DNA of 64,000 bases, taken from contig NZ_JAZAQF010000069.1 of assembly GCF_043235035.1 (NCBI RefSeq), positions 174,562 to 238,561 of the forward strand. Reading direction: 5' to 3'. Each line of letters opens with the position of its first letter. Within the stretch, counting starts at the first letter, position 1. Positions 35,636 to 45,044 of the stretch are shown here, one piece after another. The notes under the pieces were generated by a model, which made no database searches, had not been told where the DNA came from, and saw only the letters and a program-made list of their open reading frames with translations. Both the position numbers and the translations under genes were made by a program. Source of the DNA: CACIAM-69d sp001698445. Its GTDB lineage: Bacteria; Cyanobacteriota; Cyanobacteriia; CACIAM-69d.

Positions 35636-38235
35636 ATCGATCCTGGTCTCGGCGATCGCTCTTGGGTTTGTTGGGTTGGGGCGGGGCGATCGCCCTGTCG
35701 GGTCTCGGAGAACGGGCCCAAGCCCAAGCGCTGGATGATTTGCTCGAAGCGGGCCGGCAAGCCTATTACGAGGGTCGCTACCGGGAAGCGATCGCCCTTT
35801 GGCAATCGGTACTGGAGCCAGCAACGCAACGGGGCGATCGGGAAACCCTAGGGCTGGTGGTGAGCTATTTGGCTTGGGCCCACTTGCAATTCAGTGAAAC
35901 CACGGCGGCCCAAGCTTGGATCGATCGGGGGCGATCGGCTCTTGCGGGCGGCCTGTCGGCGGCCGTGGCCGCTCGGCTGTGGGGAGCGGCCGGAGCCACC
36001 GCCGCCCTTCAACAGCAGTGGAGTTTGGCGGAACAGGCTTTTCAAATGGCCGCCCAGCAATACCAAGTGGCCGGCGACCCCGTGGGAACCCTGAACAGCC
36101 AAATTGATGAGGCCGCCGTTTGGCAGGGGGCCGGCAACCAGCGCCGGGCCTTGGTGCGGCTGTGGGATTTGCAGCGCCACTGGCAACAGGAGCCACCCCG
36201 GGAACCGGAGGCGATCGCCGTTCGGGCGCGGGGGTTACATCGTTTGGCCTTGGCGTTGCTGTTGGCGGAGGATTTTGAGCAGGCTTGGCAGGCGGCGATC
36301 GAGGCGAAACCGGTTTTGGGTGCGGCGGCGGAATTGACCTTGGCCCAAATTGCTAGTCGGCGGGCGACCATGGGCGAATCCGCCACCGAGCAGGCCACTT
36401 GGGCTGAAGCTGCGATCGCGCACTATCACGCGGTGATTTTGGGGCCCGATCCAACCCTGTGGCGATCGGCCATGGTTGGGCGACTAGAATTGGCCACAGA
36501 ACGCGGGCGGCCAGAGTCGTCGGAGTGGGCGGAACAATTGCGACTGGCGGCCCAGCGCTGGACAGGGGGACGATCGGCAGTGGCGTTGCAGTTGGCGGCG
36601 GCCCGGGCCTTAAGCCAACTAAACCAGCCGATGCCCATGGCGCAGGTGCTGTCCCTGGTGCAACGGGCCCAACAACAGGCGACATCTTTGGGCGATCGGG
36701 CCCTGTTGGGTTGGGCTTGGCAATTGCGCGGCCAGGTGTTGGCGCAAGGGGGCGATCGGGCAGGGGCGGCCCAAGCGGCCCGATCGGCCCTTGAGCAATG
36801 GGAACCGCTCGATCGGCCCGAATGGAACTATGAGGCCCTGTGGCTGTTGGGGCGGATGGCTCACCATTTGGGCCAAACCCGCGAGGCCTTGGCTGCTTAC
36901 CGTTTGGCCGCTGAAGCTGCCCAAGCCGCCCGCTCCAGTTTGGCGGGCCTGAGTGTGCGGCTGCCGGGATTGCACACGGAAGGGGTGCAAGGCTGGCTCG
37001 ATCGCGCCGAGCCGCTCTATCGCCAACAAATGGGACTGCTGTTTGCTTCGGCTGAAACCAGCGATCGGATTGAAGCCAGCCAACAGCTCCAAAATCTGCA
37101 ACTGCAACGGATTGAGAATTTTCTGCAATGTCGCCTCGACAATCCCGCCCCATCGGACTTGCTCCAGTTGGCTGACTCAACTACCGATGAACGGGCGGCG
37201 GTGGTGGTGGTGGCCATCACGGAATTGCCGCCAGATTTGACCTCGGGATCGGCCAACCGGTCGATCGATACCCTGGTGCGTTGGAAGGATCCCCAAACGG
37301 GCCAAGAACGCCAAAACCTGCACCGCCAGCCAATCAACCAATCCGACTTGGACAAGCTCCTTCAGCGCCTCAACCGCAACTTCAGAAAAATGGGCAGGGG
37401 CCGCGCCTTACAACCGGATAGCCAACAGCTCTATCGCTGGATTTTGGAACCCCATCGCCCCATCCTGACGGCGGCGGGCATTAACCTGTTGGTTTGTGTG
37501 TTGGATCCTTCCCTGCGGAACTTGCCGATCGATGCCTTGTTTGATGGGGAGCGCTATTTGGTGGAATCCTTTGCCTTGTCGATCGCCCCTGATGTAAAGC
37601 TGGATCCAGCCTCCGGTCGGGGACGGCGCGGCCCGGCCCTGTGGGCTGGCTTGTCCGAATCGCGCGAAGGATCTACGGCCCTGGCTCCCGTGCCCCAACA
37701 GCTTGCCCAGTTGGGAAAACTGCTGAAGGGGCAAATTTTGCTCAATCAGGAATTTACGCCCACAGCCTTGACCCAAGCCTTGGTCAGCCAACCGATCACC
37801 GTGTTGCACTTGGCCACCCATGGGCAATTCAGTTCCCAGCGCGATCACACTTTCTTGCTGACCTGGGAAGGCAAGCTCAACATGGAGGATTTGGATCAGT
37901 TGCTGAAGGAGCGCCGGGCCAAACGATCGGAACCACTGGATTTGCTCACTTTGTCCGCTTGCCAAACGGCCACGGGCGATCGCTACGAAACCTTGGGTTT
38001 AGCAGGGTTGGCGGTGCGATCGGGTGCGCGCAGTCTGGTGTCTTCCCTGTGGAATATTCCCGCCGATGACAAGGCCAATCGGCTTTTTAGCGAGTTTTAC
38101 AGGGGTTGGCTGGCTGGATTGTCCAAAGCCCGCGCCCTCCAGCAAGCCAAGTTGAAGCTGCTGAGCGATCGAGGCAACCTCGCCGCCGATCCCCACTATT
38201 GGGCCGCCTTTGTCCTAATTGGTGACTGGCGCTAG
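35632..38235 (+). CDS. Secreted TPR-CHAT caspase-like protease
   Basis: 867 residues. The N-terminus SRRSLLGLLGWGGAIALSG resembles a twin-arginine signal peptide, with cleavage expected near 32. Alpha-helical TPR-like repeats cover about 33-460. The C-terminal CHAT domain (about 590-867) has the catalytic His in LHLATHGQF (His730) and the Cys in LSACQTATGD (Cys777), and ends HYWAAFVLIGDWR, typical of CHAT. This fold is a caspase-like Cys protease; the substrate is unknown. Coupling to the upstream exoprotein suggests it processes or regulates that protein outside the cytoplasm. It overlaps the convergent DUF928 gene by 21 bp. Confidence 0.9.
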   Translation: MNRSWSRRSLLGLLGWGGAIALSGLGERAQAQALDDLLEAGRQAYYEGRYREAIALWQSVLEPATQRGDRETLGLVVSYLAWAHLQFSETTAAQAWIDRGRSALAGGLSAAVAARLWGAAGATAALQQQWSLAEQAFQMAAQQYQVAGDPVGTLNSQIDEAAVWQGAGNQRRALVRLWDLQRHWQQEPPREPEAIAVRARGLHRLALALLLAEDFEQAWQAAIEAKPVLGAAAELTLAQIASRRATMGESATEQATWAEAAIAHYHAVILGPDPTLWRSAMVGRLELATERGRPESSEWAEQLRLAAQRWTGGRSAVALQLAAARALSQLNQPMPMAQVLSLVQRAQQQATSLGDRALLGWAWQLRGQVLAQGGDRAGAAQAARSALEQWEPLDRPEWNYEALWLLGRMAHHLGQTREALAAYRLAAEAAQAARSSLAGLSVRLPGLHTEGVQGWLDRAEPLYRQQMGLLFASAETSDRIEASQQLQNLQLQRIENFLQCRLDNPAPSDLLQLADSTTDERAAVVVVAITELPPDLTSGSANRSIDTLVRWKDPQTGQERQNLHRQPINQSDLDKLLQRLNRNFRKMGRGRALQPDSQQLYRWILEPHRPILTAAGINLLVCVLDPSLRNLPIDALFDGERYLVESFALSIAPDVKLDPASGRGRRGPALWAGLSESREGSTALAPVPQQLAQLGKLLKGQILLNQEFTPTALTQALVSQPITVLHLATHGQFSSQRDHTFLLTWEGKLNMEDLDQLLKERRAKRSEPLDLLTLSACQTATGDRYETLGLAGLAVRSGARSLVSSLWNIPADDKANRLFSEFYRGWLAGLSKARALQQAKLKLLSDRGNLAADPHYWAAFVLIGDWR

Positions 38236-38994
38236 CTGGGGCGGCGCGGCCAAGGGGGCCTCGCGCAAATCGCTAAAGCCCTCCTGATCCAAGAGTTCTA
38301 TCAATTGGGGCGATCGTCCTTGGCCGCCGGGACTCAAGAGCCGATCGAGCTGATCCAACCAATATTCCGTTTTGGCATTGGCCGCATGGACGATCGTGCC
38401 CATCACAAAGTCCACCGATTCCTCGGGCCGATTGGCACAGTTCACCCGCAAATACCAGGAATAGAAACGGTTAGGCGCAAGGCCCGGGCCGTTGGGCGAT
38501 AGGGGCAATCGCAACAGCCCCGCTTGGGAACCCATCACCAGGCGCTGCTGATCCAGGGCATGACCGGCCGCATCTTGCAATTCCCATTCCAACACCGTGC
38601 CCGCCGGATAGCCCACATAAAACCACAACCCAGGCTGAGCATGGCGGGTTTCGCCCAAAACCACCGTTTCCCCATTTTCCCAAACAACCTCTGGAACCAG
38701 CGCCACCAGCAGCTTGGCCGGATCCACCGCCCCCTCCATGGTGCAACCGCTATAGCTCCCGGCCCCGCGCCTGCGGCCATTGATGGGTCGATCGCCCCGC
38801 ACGGGGGGCCTGACTTGTTTGGGTTGCCGCTGGGTTTGGTTCAGGGTTGGATTGGCCCGGCGGGCGATCGGCTGAAGCGGGTCGATCGCCCATCCTGGCA
38901 AAGCTCCGAGCGTCACCCCTACCAACAAACCACCCAAAACAAGACCCATGTGGGTTAGTCCAAACCCAACACAACGAGACTGAACATGAATCAT
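38215..38994 (-). CDS. DUF928 protein
   Basis: 259 residues with a signal-peptide-like N-terminus (MGLVLGGLLVGVTLGALPGWA). The DUF928 body includes LVALVPEVVWENGETVVLGETRHAQPGLWFYVGYP, LRLPLSPNGPGLAPNRFYSWYLRVNC and a C-terminal region with ELLDQEGFSDLREAPLA. DUF928 occurs with CHAT and haemagglutinin-like genes in cyanobacteria; its role is unknown. It is transcribed towards the CHAT gene and the coding ends overlap by 21 bp, so mutual interference is possible. Confidence 0.85.
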   Translation of the reverse strand: MIHVQSRCVGFGLTHMGLVLGGLLVGVTLGALPGWAIDPLQPIARRANPTLNQTQRQPKQVRPPVRGDRPINGRRRGAGSYSGCTMEGAVDPAKLLVALVPEVVWENGETVVLGETRHAQPGLWFYVGYPAGTVLEWELQDAAGHALDQQRLVMGSQAGLLRLPLSPNGPGLAPNRFYSWYLRVNCANRPEESVDFVMGTIVHAANAKTEYWLDQLDRLLSPGGQGRSPQLIELLDQEGFSDLREAPLAAPPQLAPVTN

Positions 38995-39025
38995 GATCAG
39001 AGGAAGGGAAAGATTAAGTGCTCAT

Positions 39026-39187
39026 TAGACCTCTTGCATCGATCAAAACCCTCACCCTAAATCCCTCTCCCAAGTTGGGACTTGACGAGTAACAACAAAA
39101 TTGCGGTGGTTCCTGATTCCTGGCTCCCCTTCGCCCTCCTTGGGAGAAGGAGCTGGGGGCTGTTAGCTGATTCGCGCAAGAGGTCTA
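39026..39187. repeat. 162-bp element with 12-bp inverted ends
   Basis: TAGACCTCTTGC at 39026-39037 recurs inverted (GCAAGAGGTCTA) at 39176-39187. The interior has CCCTAAATCCCTCTCCCAAG and a later GGGAGAAGGAGCTGGGGGC that can pair in part. No protein is encoded. The outermost TA on each side may be a target duplication. It is a probable MITE. Confidence 0.55.
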
Positions 39188-39275
39188 TTAACTATCTTCC
39201 TCGAAATTTCTCTGACTTGCCTGAATCCCGTGGTCATCATTGGGTGCGGCGGGCAGGCGAGTCCACCGGCTTGGT

Positions 39276-40727
39276 TTAGCCGAATGGGTGAAACTGTGCG
39301 GCTAAGGCCAGCCGATCGACCTTGCCTTGGGCGTTGCGGGGAATTTGGGTTAGGGGTAGCCAGCGTTTGGGAATTTTGTAGCGACTGAGCCGATCGCCCA
39401 AGGCCGATCGCAGTTGGTCGGGCGTGATCAGGGCGCTCACCGGCACATAGGCCGCCCCGATCGCCTGGCCCCATTCCCGATCGGGCAACCCCAACACCAC
39501 CACATCAACCACCCATCCCGTCTCCCAAAGGGCCGCTTCCACCTCAGCGGGATAGACATTTTCGCCCCCGGTGATAATTTTGTGGCTGGCGCGGCCCACC
39601 AAATGCAGCCGCTGGGCCCCGTCAAAATAGCCCAGATCATCCGTCAGGAATTGCCCCGTGGCGGTGGTGTCCAGAGGGGTCAACCCTGGGGCGCTCAGAT
39701 AGCCGGCCGCCAAGGAATTCCCCGCGATCGCCACTCGGCCAAGGGTTGAGCTGTTCCCAGGCGGGCTGGGTGTGGAAAGGGGATCGTGGGCCCAGTCTGA
39801 CTCGATCGCCACCGTCGCATGGGGCAACACCTGTCCCGCGCCTCGGGCCCCGGCCAGAAATTCAGCGGGCCGCAGGGTGGCGACTTGGGAGGCGGTTTCC
39901 GTGGAGCCATAGGTGGGAGCCAGCCGCACCCCCACCGCTTGGGCTTGATCCAACAGGGCTGGCCAGGCGGGCGCGCCCCCCAACAGAATCACGCGAAATT
40001 GCTGGAGCCACGGGGTTTCTGGCCCCAGCAGCCGCAGGAGCTGGGTGGGAACCAGGGACAAAAACCCGATCGACCCCAAGCGCAATCCTTGGTCGATCGG
40101 GGCCAGGGCCAACCGGCCGCCGCCCCAAAAGCAACGCAAGACCTGCATTAACCCGCTGGCATGGCACAGGGGCAAGGTGCAGAGGGTGCTGTGGGTTTGG
40201 GGGCCGGGCCAATCTTCCGCAAAATAAGCGCAAAAGCCGGCCACGGAAGCGGCCAGCGATCGGGGTTGGTGCAGTGCAAAGCGGATTTGGCCCGATGTGC
40301 CACCCGTGGGTAGCCCAATCCAAGGTTCCGCCGTCGGGGGCAAGGGAGCACGATCGCCCGGGGGCTTATCTAGGATGGTTTCGCCCTGGTTTTCCCAGAG
40401 TCGATCGGGCTGCAACCAAGTCAGCACTTGGGTTCGTTCAGCGGCGCTCCATTGGGCATTACCTAAAAAAACGGAGCAGCCTTGGGCAACGGCCGCGAAA
40501 AATCCCGCCAAAAAGGGTAATGGCTTCGATTCCAACAGCAAAATTCGCCGTTGGGTTCCCCCGCAGCCCGATCGCGCCAGGGCCGCCGCTCGTTCTTCCG
40601 TGGCCCGTAGCAACGCCTCGGCCTCAATGCCCCACAGCCAGCCGGCCGCTGTTCGATCGCGCAATGTGGCCAGCCAGCGATCGGGCGCGGCCCAGGCCAA
40701 ATCGGGCGTTAGGATCGCCGGTTCCAT
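39276..40727 (-). CDS. menE: o-Succinylbenzoate-CoA ligase
   Basis: Activates o-succinylbenzoate to its CoA ester in phylloquinone synthesis. 483 residues from ATG 40727, which overlaps the menC stop (40709) by 19 bp; an ATG at 40766 is further inside menC. Features of the ANL superfamily are the P-loop PTGGTSGQIRFA, the YGSTETASQ motif A5, GRASHKIITGGENVYPAEVE (hinge) and the C-terminal catalytic Lys in PRNAQGKVDR. It is third in the order menA-menC-menE on the minus strand. Confidence 0.92.
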   Translation of the reverse strand: MEPAILTPDLAWAAPDRWLATLRDRTAAGWLWGIEAEALLRATEERAAALARSGCGGTQRRILLLESKPLPFLAGFFAAVAQGCSVFLGNAQWSAAERTQVLTWLQPDRLWENQGETILDKPPGDRAPLPPTAEPWIGLPTGGTSGQIRFALHQPRSLAASVAGFCAYFAEDWPGPQTHSTLCTLPLCHASGLMQVLRCFWGGGRLALAPIDQGLRLGSIGFLSLVPTQLLRLLGPETPWLQQFRVILLGGAPAWPALLDQAQAVGVRLAPTYGSTETASQVATLRPAEFLAGARGAGQVLPHATVAIESDWAHDPLSTPSPPGNSSTLGRVAIAGNSLAAGYLSAPGLTPLDTTATGQFLTDDLGYFDGAQRLHLVGRASHKIITGGENVYPAEVEAALWETGWVVDVVVLGLPDREWGQAIGAAYVPVSALITPDQLRSALGDRLSRYKIPKRWLPLTQIPRNAQGKVDRLALAAQFHPFG

Positions 40728-41686
40728 AGGCCTGCCAACCAGCGAGGGGGCAAGGGATCCAGCCAACTGCCCACCCCAAAGCCCAAGGCCCGCGCGCCCC
40801 CAGGCCGCGCCCCCACTTCCGCCAACCGCAGCGCAGCCCCTTGGCCCACAAAACTTTCAAACACCGAAGAAAACACGCAATCGAGGCCGCGGGTTTGAAT
40901 GGTGGCCTGGAGGCGGCTGGGAAATCCGGCAATGCTGGGTTTCAGAACAAACAAACCGCGCCAGCCCCCTTGGACGGCGGCTTGCAGGTGTTTGAATTGG
41001 GTCACCGATTCATCAAGGGCGATCGGGGTGCGGAAATGGGGGGCGATCGCCTGCATGGGAGCCACCTGGGCCAGGGGCTGTTCCAAAAATTCCACCCGAT
41101 CGCCCGCTCCGTCGCACCGTTCCAGCCAGCCGCGACAGGCGGCCTCCGTGAGCGCCCCGTTGGCATCCAGGCGCAACCGGCCCTCTGGCGGCAGGTTTCC
41201 CAACAATTGCGCAAACCAGCCCCATTCCAATTCGCTGGTAAAAACGCCAATTTTCCACTTGAAGGTGCGATGGCCGGCTGTCCAGGGATTTTGCCAACTG
41301 CTCAACACCCGTTCACCGGCCGGTAACAGGGCCGCCAGGCGATCGGGCGGGAGGGTAAAGGGGGTCGGTTCCCGATCGTTGGCCAGGCTTTTGAAGGCCG
41401 ATTCCAGGGCAAATTGACAACAGGGCAAAGTGTCTGGAATTTGCCACAGTTGAGCCGGTGAAATTTCCCCATCCAGCGATCGTAAAAAGGCGATCGCCTG
41501 CTCCAGGGTTTCAGTGCCAAACCAAGGCAAGGGTGCGATTTCTCCCCAACCGAATCGATTGGCTTCATCTCGCAGCCGCACCACAATTCCTTCGCGCTTG
41601 GCCCAACTGCCATAGCTGGTTTGTAACGGACGCACAAAGTTGCGTTCGTAGTATCGAAATTGCACATTCAAGCGATTCGATCGCAC
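40709..41686 (-). CDS. menC: o-Succinylbenzoate synthase
   Basis: Enolase-superfamily dehydratase that forms the aromatic ring of OSB from SHCHC. 325 residues. The catalytic Lys is in FKWKIGV, metal ligands are in LRLDANGAL, EFLEQPL and IALDESV, and the second Lys is in VLKPSIAG. The GTG start at 41686 has AGGAGG at a six-base distance. The 3' end overlaps menE, so the pair is translationally coupled. Confidence 0.93.
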   Translation of the reverse strand: MRSNRLNVQFRYYERNFVRPLQTSYGSWAKREGIVVRLRDEANRFGWGEIAPLPWFGTETLEQAIAFLRSLDGEISPAQLWQIPDTLPCCQFALESAFKSLANDREPTPFTLPPDRLAALLPAGERVLSSWQNPWTAGHRTFKWKIGVFTSELEWGWFAQLLGNLPPEGRLRLDANGALTEAACRGWLERCDGAGDRVEFLEQPLAQVAPMQAIAPHFRTPIALDESVTQFKHLQAAVQGGWRGLFVLKPSIAGFPSRLQATIQTRGLDCVFSSVFESFVGQGAALRLAEVGARPGGARALGFGVGSWLDPLPPRWLAGLWNRRS

Positions 41687-41692
41687 CAGTTT

Positions 41693-41698
41693 CCTCCT
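41693..41698 (-). promoter_or_regulatory. menC: Ribosome binding site of menC
   Basis: A perfect AGGAGG on the minus strand, six bases before the GTG at 41686. It fixes a non-ATG start. Confidence 0.8.
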
Positions 41699-41722
41699 GA
41701 TTTTTGGCCGGGGGGTTGGCCA

Positions 41723-42661
41723 CTACTGTAACCAAGCCCCCAACAGAAAACCGCCACTGAGGGCTAAACCGCTCCAAAAATGAAATTTGACGGCGATGAA
41801 TTTGCTGTTGCTGACCCGATCGGGTTGGTCGTGGTGTTGCCCCACATGCCGACACAAATGTAGGGCGATCGGCAGGCTCAAACCCGTGAGCAATGTCCAG
41901 AGGGGGAAAGCCCCCCACAGGATTCCCGCCACCACTACCCCAAAGGCTGTGCCACAAAACCAGGGCAGCAGGGCGGCCGATCGAGCCGTGCCCAGCCGGG
42001 CCACAGGCGATCGTTTGCCCGCTCGCAAGTCATCAGCCACCTGATGGAAGTGGGAACAGAACAAAATAAGGCTGGTGGTGATGCCCATAAAGACGGACGC
42101 GCCCCAATTCAACAGCGACCAACTTTGGGCTTGGCTATAGTAAGCAGCGGCCAGCGCCATGGGCCCAAAGGTGACAAAACAGATGGGTTCTCCCAACCCT
42201 AAATAGCCAAAGCGAAAGGGCGGCCCTTGATAGCTATAGCCCAAAATACAACTGGCTAAAATGATTGCTAAAACAGTCCAATCCTGTTGGAGCCAAGCGA
42301 TCGCCCCAATGGATGTAATTCCGGCCACTAAAAATAGATTGGCGATCGCAAAAACCAGCGATCGGTTACCGGTTAAATTCACCACGGAATGGGCTTTATT
42401 CACATCAATGCCCGTGTCAGAATCAAACACATCATTGGTTAGATTCAACCAAGCAATAATGGCAATGGCCGCCCCTAAAAACAGAGCCAAAATTCCCCCA
42501 TTCAGCCGTTTGGTTTCAAAGGCGGCAGTGGCGGATCCCAACAGAATCGGCATCACCGCCACGGTATACATGGGCAGTTTGATCGCCGCCTTCCACAGTT
42601 GACGGCGGGAGGGCGCTTCGGGTGGGCTGTTGGGTGGGGCGGAAAGACTGGGAGCAGTCAT
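41723..42661 (-). CDS. menA: 1,4-Dihydroxy-2-naphthoate prenyltransferase (phytyl type)
   Basis: Membrane prenyltransferase that attaches the phytyl chain in phylloquinone synthesis. 312 residues from ATG 42661; an ATG at 42733 would add 24 Arg/Pro-rich residues. The first Asp-rich motif NLTNDVFDSDTGIDVNKAHS lies near 75-95 and a second polar segment CSHFHQVADDLRAGKRSPV near 200. About eight hydrophobic segments are visible. The gene precedes menC by 36 bp. The divergent menF begins 290 bp upstream. Confidence 0.93.
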   Translation of the reverse strand: MTAPSLSAPPNSPPEAPSRRQLWKAAIKLPMYTVAVMPILLGSATAAFETKRLNGGILALFLGAAIAIIAWLNLTNDVFDSDTGIDVNKAHSVVNLTGNRSLVFAIANLFLVAGITSIGAIAWLQQDWTVLAIILASCILGYSYQGPPFRFGYLGLGEPICFVTFGPMALAAAYYSQAQSWSLLNWGASVFMGITTSLILFCSHFHQVADDLRAGKRSPVARLGTARSAALLPWFCGTAFGVVVAGILWGAFPLWTLLTGLSLPIALHLCRHVGQHHDQPDRVSNSKFIAVKFHFWSGLALSGGFLLGAWLQ

Positions 42662-42950
42662 AGGGCGATCACGACAGTCAACGGTGGTAGATGGTGGCTT
42701 GGGCAATCGACGGGGCAAGGGCGGCCTCGCCAATACCCAAGGGGGTTCAGGCAGGATTCAGGCGCGGTTCAGGCAGGGCGATCGGGCAGAGCGATCGGGT
42801 GACTGCTGAATCATGCCAAATTTACCAGATGCTCCTTAGGGGGCGGGTATTATTGAGGAAACTCGATTAAGATAACCAGTAGTCGAAGCATTGCGGCCGT
42901 TCGGACGATAATTAATTTTTTTTACAGCCTTTAATCAAATCTGAATTCTA
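42662..42950. promoter_or_regulatory. Divergent menA/menF promoter region
   Basis: The 289-bp gap between the divergent menA and menF. It is AT-rich on the menF side (ATAATTAATTTTTTTTACAG at 42908-42927). It must carry promoters in both directions; no exact boxes are assigned. ACAGCCTTT near 42923 resembles the IS630-type end, but only for nine bases. Confidence 0.45.
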
Positions 42951-44420
42951 ATGTTAAGCGCACTGGGTCAGCAAACAGATTTGCTCTCACCAACGCGCCT
43001 CTATTGCATACTTGAGGCAGCTCGGGACGAGTTCTTGCGATCGTTTCGATCGCAAATTGTGCGTTTAACTTTTGAAATTCCGGCGCTCGATCCCCTGGAA
43101 GTTTTTGCTGAGTTTTCCCAGGCGGATTGCCTCAGTTTTTATTTTGAAAAACCCGATCGTCGATCGGCAATTGCTGCCTTTGATCGCACGGTGGCTTTGG
43201 CGGTGGCCGGGAGTGATCGGTTCACAAAAACCAAAGCTTTTGCTCGAAAGATTCATGGCCTGTTGCGAGCGAGTGAGCGGGCCTATGGCATGGCCGAGGG
43301 CGATCGCCCGGCCTTGGCCCGATCGATTCCGTCGCTGCTTTGTGCATTTCCCTTCCTCGATGAACCGCGCGACCTGGGCAGTCCCTTTGGGGAGGCGTTG
43401 ATTTTTTTGCCCCGCTGGCAAGTGGTTCGCCGCACCACCGCCCAGGGCCCCATCACCACATTCACGGCCAATGCTTGGGTGGATGGTTGCACCGATTTGG
43501 ATCAGCTCTGTGGGGAACTGTGGCAACCGCTCGATCGACTGTTGCAGTGGCGCAGCAGCAGCACCAGCTTGACCGCCAGGACAGCCCGTTACCAGTCCAG
43601 CGGGTGGGAATTGGCCGCGCCGGATGATCCGGACTTTTTGGCGGCGGCCCGATCGGCCCTGAAAGATATTGCCGATCGGCAGTTTTGCAAGGTGGTGCTG
43701 GCCCGGGCGATCGACTGGCAAGCCCCGGAACCCTTGGATCCGGCCCTGTTGCTCCATAACCTGCGCCACCGTCACCCCGGTTGCTACACCTTTGCGGTGG
43801 GGAACGATCGGGGGCAAACCTTCTTGGGAGCCAGCCCTGAATGCTTGGTGGCCATTGACCACGGCCGGATTGTCACGGAAGCCCTGGCCGGGTCGGCCCC
43901 GCGCGGCACCACGCCGGAACTCGATCGGGTCTGGGGCGATCGCCTGCTCAATAACCCCAAGGAACTGCATGAGCACCGATTGGTGGCGGACTTCATTGCC
44001 GATCGCCTCGCCCAGTTGGGGGCCCATCCCAAGGTGGCCGTCAAGCCCGGCCTGCGCAAATTGAGCAATATTCAACACCTGCAAACGCCGATCTGTGGCC
44101 GGTTGCCGCGCAATGTGGATCCATTAGATGTGGTGGCGGCCTTGCACCCCACCCCGGCCGTGGCGGGCTTGTCCCGAGCGGCCGCCATTGCCGCCATCGA
44201 TCGCTACGAACCCTTTGAGCGATCGCTCTATACCGGGGCGATCGGTTGGCTCGATCCGATGGGGAATGCGGAATTTGCGGTGGGGATTCGATCGGCCTTG
44301 ATCCAGGGCGATCGGGCCCGGCTGTTTGCGGGCGCGGGCATTGTGGCCGGATCCGACCCCGAGCGCGAGCTAGCCGAAATTCAACTCAAGCTCCAAGCCC
44401 TTTGGGCCGCCTTAATTTAA
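42951..44420 (+). CDS. menF: Isochorismate synthase
   Basis: Converts chorismate to isochorismate, the entry to phylloquinone. 489 residues. The C-terminal chorismate-binding domain has VLARAIDW, ASPECLVAIDHGRIVTEALAGSAPRG, the ELHEHRLVADFIADRL region, IQHLQTPI, LHPTPAVAGL and ERSLYTGAIGW, with the Mg-binding Glu residues present. The N-terminal 200 residues are less conserved. It is divergent from menA-menC-menE. menB, menD and menH are not in the window. Confidence 0.93.
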   Translation: MLSALGQQTDLLSPTRLYCILEAARDEFLRSFRSQIVRLTFEIPALDPLEVFAEFSQADCLSFYFEKPDRRSAIAAFDRTVALAVAGSDRFTKTKAFARKIHGLLRASERAYGMAEGDRPALARSIPSLLCAFPFLDEPRDLGSPFGEALIFLPRWQVVRRTTAQGPITTFTANAWVDGCTDLDQLCGELWQPLDRLLQWRSSSTSLTARTARYQSSGWELAAPDDPDFLAAARSALKDIADRQFCKVVLARAIDWQAPEPLDPALLLHNLRHRHPGCYTFAVGNDRGQTFLGASPECLVAIDHGRIVTEALAGSAPRGTTPELDRVWGDRLLNNPKELHEHRLVADFIADRLAQLGAHPKVAVKPGLRKLSNIQHLQTPICGRLPRNVDPLDVVAALHPTPAVAGLSRAAAIAAIDRYEPFERSLYTGAIGWLDPMGNAEFAVGIRSALIQGDRARLFAGAGIVAGSDPERELAEIQLKLQALWAALI

Positions 44421-44684
44421 GCACTGGCCGCGATCAGGGTCTCCAATTTTGCGGATCCAGTCGCCCAGCGCCACCGGACATCCGGGCGATCGACCCCCAT
44501 GGATCCCGCTTCAGCCCAGCCTTCAACCCAATCAGACAAGACTGACCGCAAGAAAAGAAATTACCGCAAGTCAAGGATCTGAAGCACTGCCCGGCTGGGG
44601 CGGCCTTTAGCTGGCTTGGTTAAGGAAGTGAGCGGGGGGTAAGGACGAAGCTCCAAGCCCATTTTCTGCAAACCCGTTTTTTGA

Positions 44685-45032
44685 TCAGCACCAAAAATCT
44701 TTGCTACGCTGCAGGGACTTAACAACCGGAGTCATTACCGGATCAGCCGGGATCGCCCTCCAGTCCTCACTGATCCCCATTTCCTTGACGAATCGCCATA
44801 ACTTTCCTTCGGACAGTGCTTGGAAAAATGGGCTAAGCAGAGTATAACGAAGTGTAAAGATCTCGATCGAGAGACCAACCGTTTCGATGTGACTGCCCCC
44901 ATCGAGCGTGATTCTGTATCCTATTGCGCTTTCCTCAAAGCCACATTCCTCCACACTGGCCGGAGTGTCGTCTGTTGCAGTCCGCGTCTTTCCCGTATAT
45001 CCATAGCAATTGACTTTGAATAGCGCCCGCAA
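44685..45032 (-). CDS. Possible small protein of unknown function
   Basis: 115 codons from TTG 45032. No family was recognised. It is helical and hydrophobic in places (ETVGLSIEIFTLRYTLLSPFFQALSEGKLWRFVKEMGI), with four Cys (VNCYG, EECGF, DFWC). No ribosome site is obvious. It is divergent from the DUF1816 gene, with 12 bp between the starts, which is tight for two promoters. It may be a chance frame. Confidence 0.3.
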   Translation of the reverse strand: MRALFKVNCYGYTGKTRTATDDTPASVEECGFEESAIGYRITLDGGSHIETVGLSIEIFTLRYTLLSPFFQALSEGKLWRFVKEMGISEDWRAIPADPVMTPVVKSLQRSKDFWC

Positions 45033-45044
45033 GCCACAGCGCCT

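Noticed and set aside
36353..37180. Minus-strand frame opposite the CHAT gene
   Set aside because: Antisense, Pro/Ala/Arg-rich, no domain; the CHAT gene on the other strand is complete.
39746..40995. Long plus-strand frames opposite menE
   Set aside because: Pro/Arg/Ser-rich translations typical of antisense frames of a GC-rich gene.
43065..44084. 339-codon minus-strand frame opposite menF
   Set aside because: Antisense shadow of a clear isochorismate synthase; its sequence is low in recognisable motifs.
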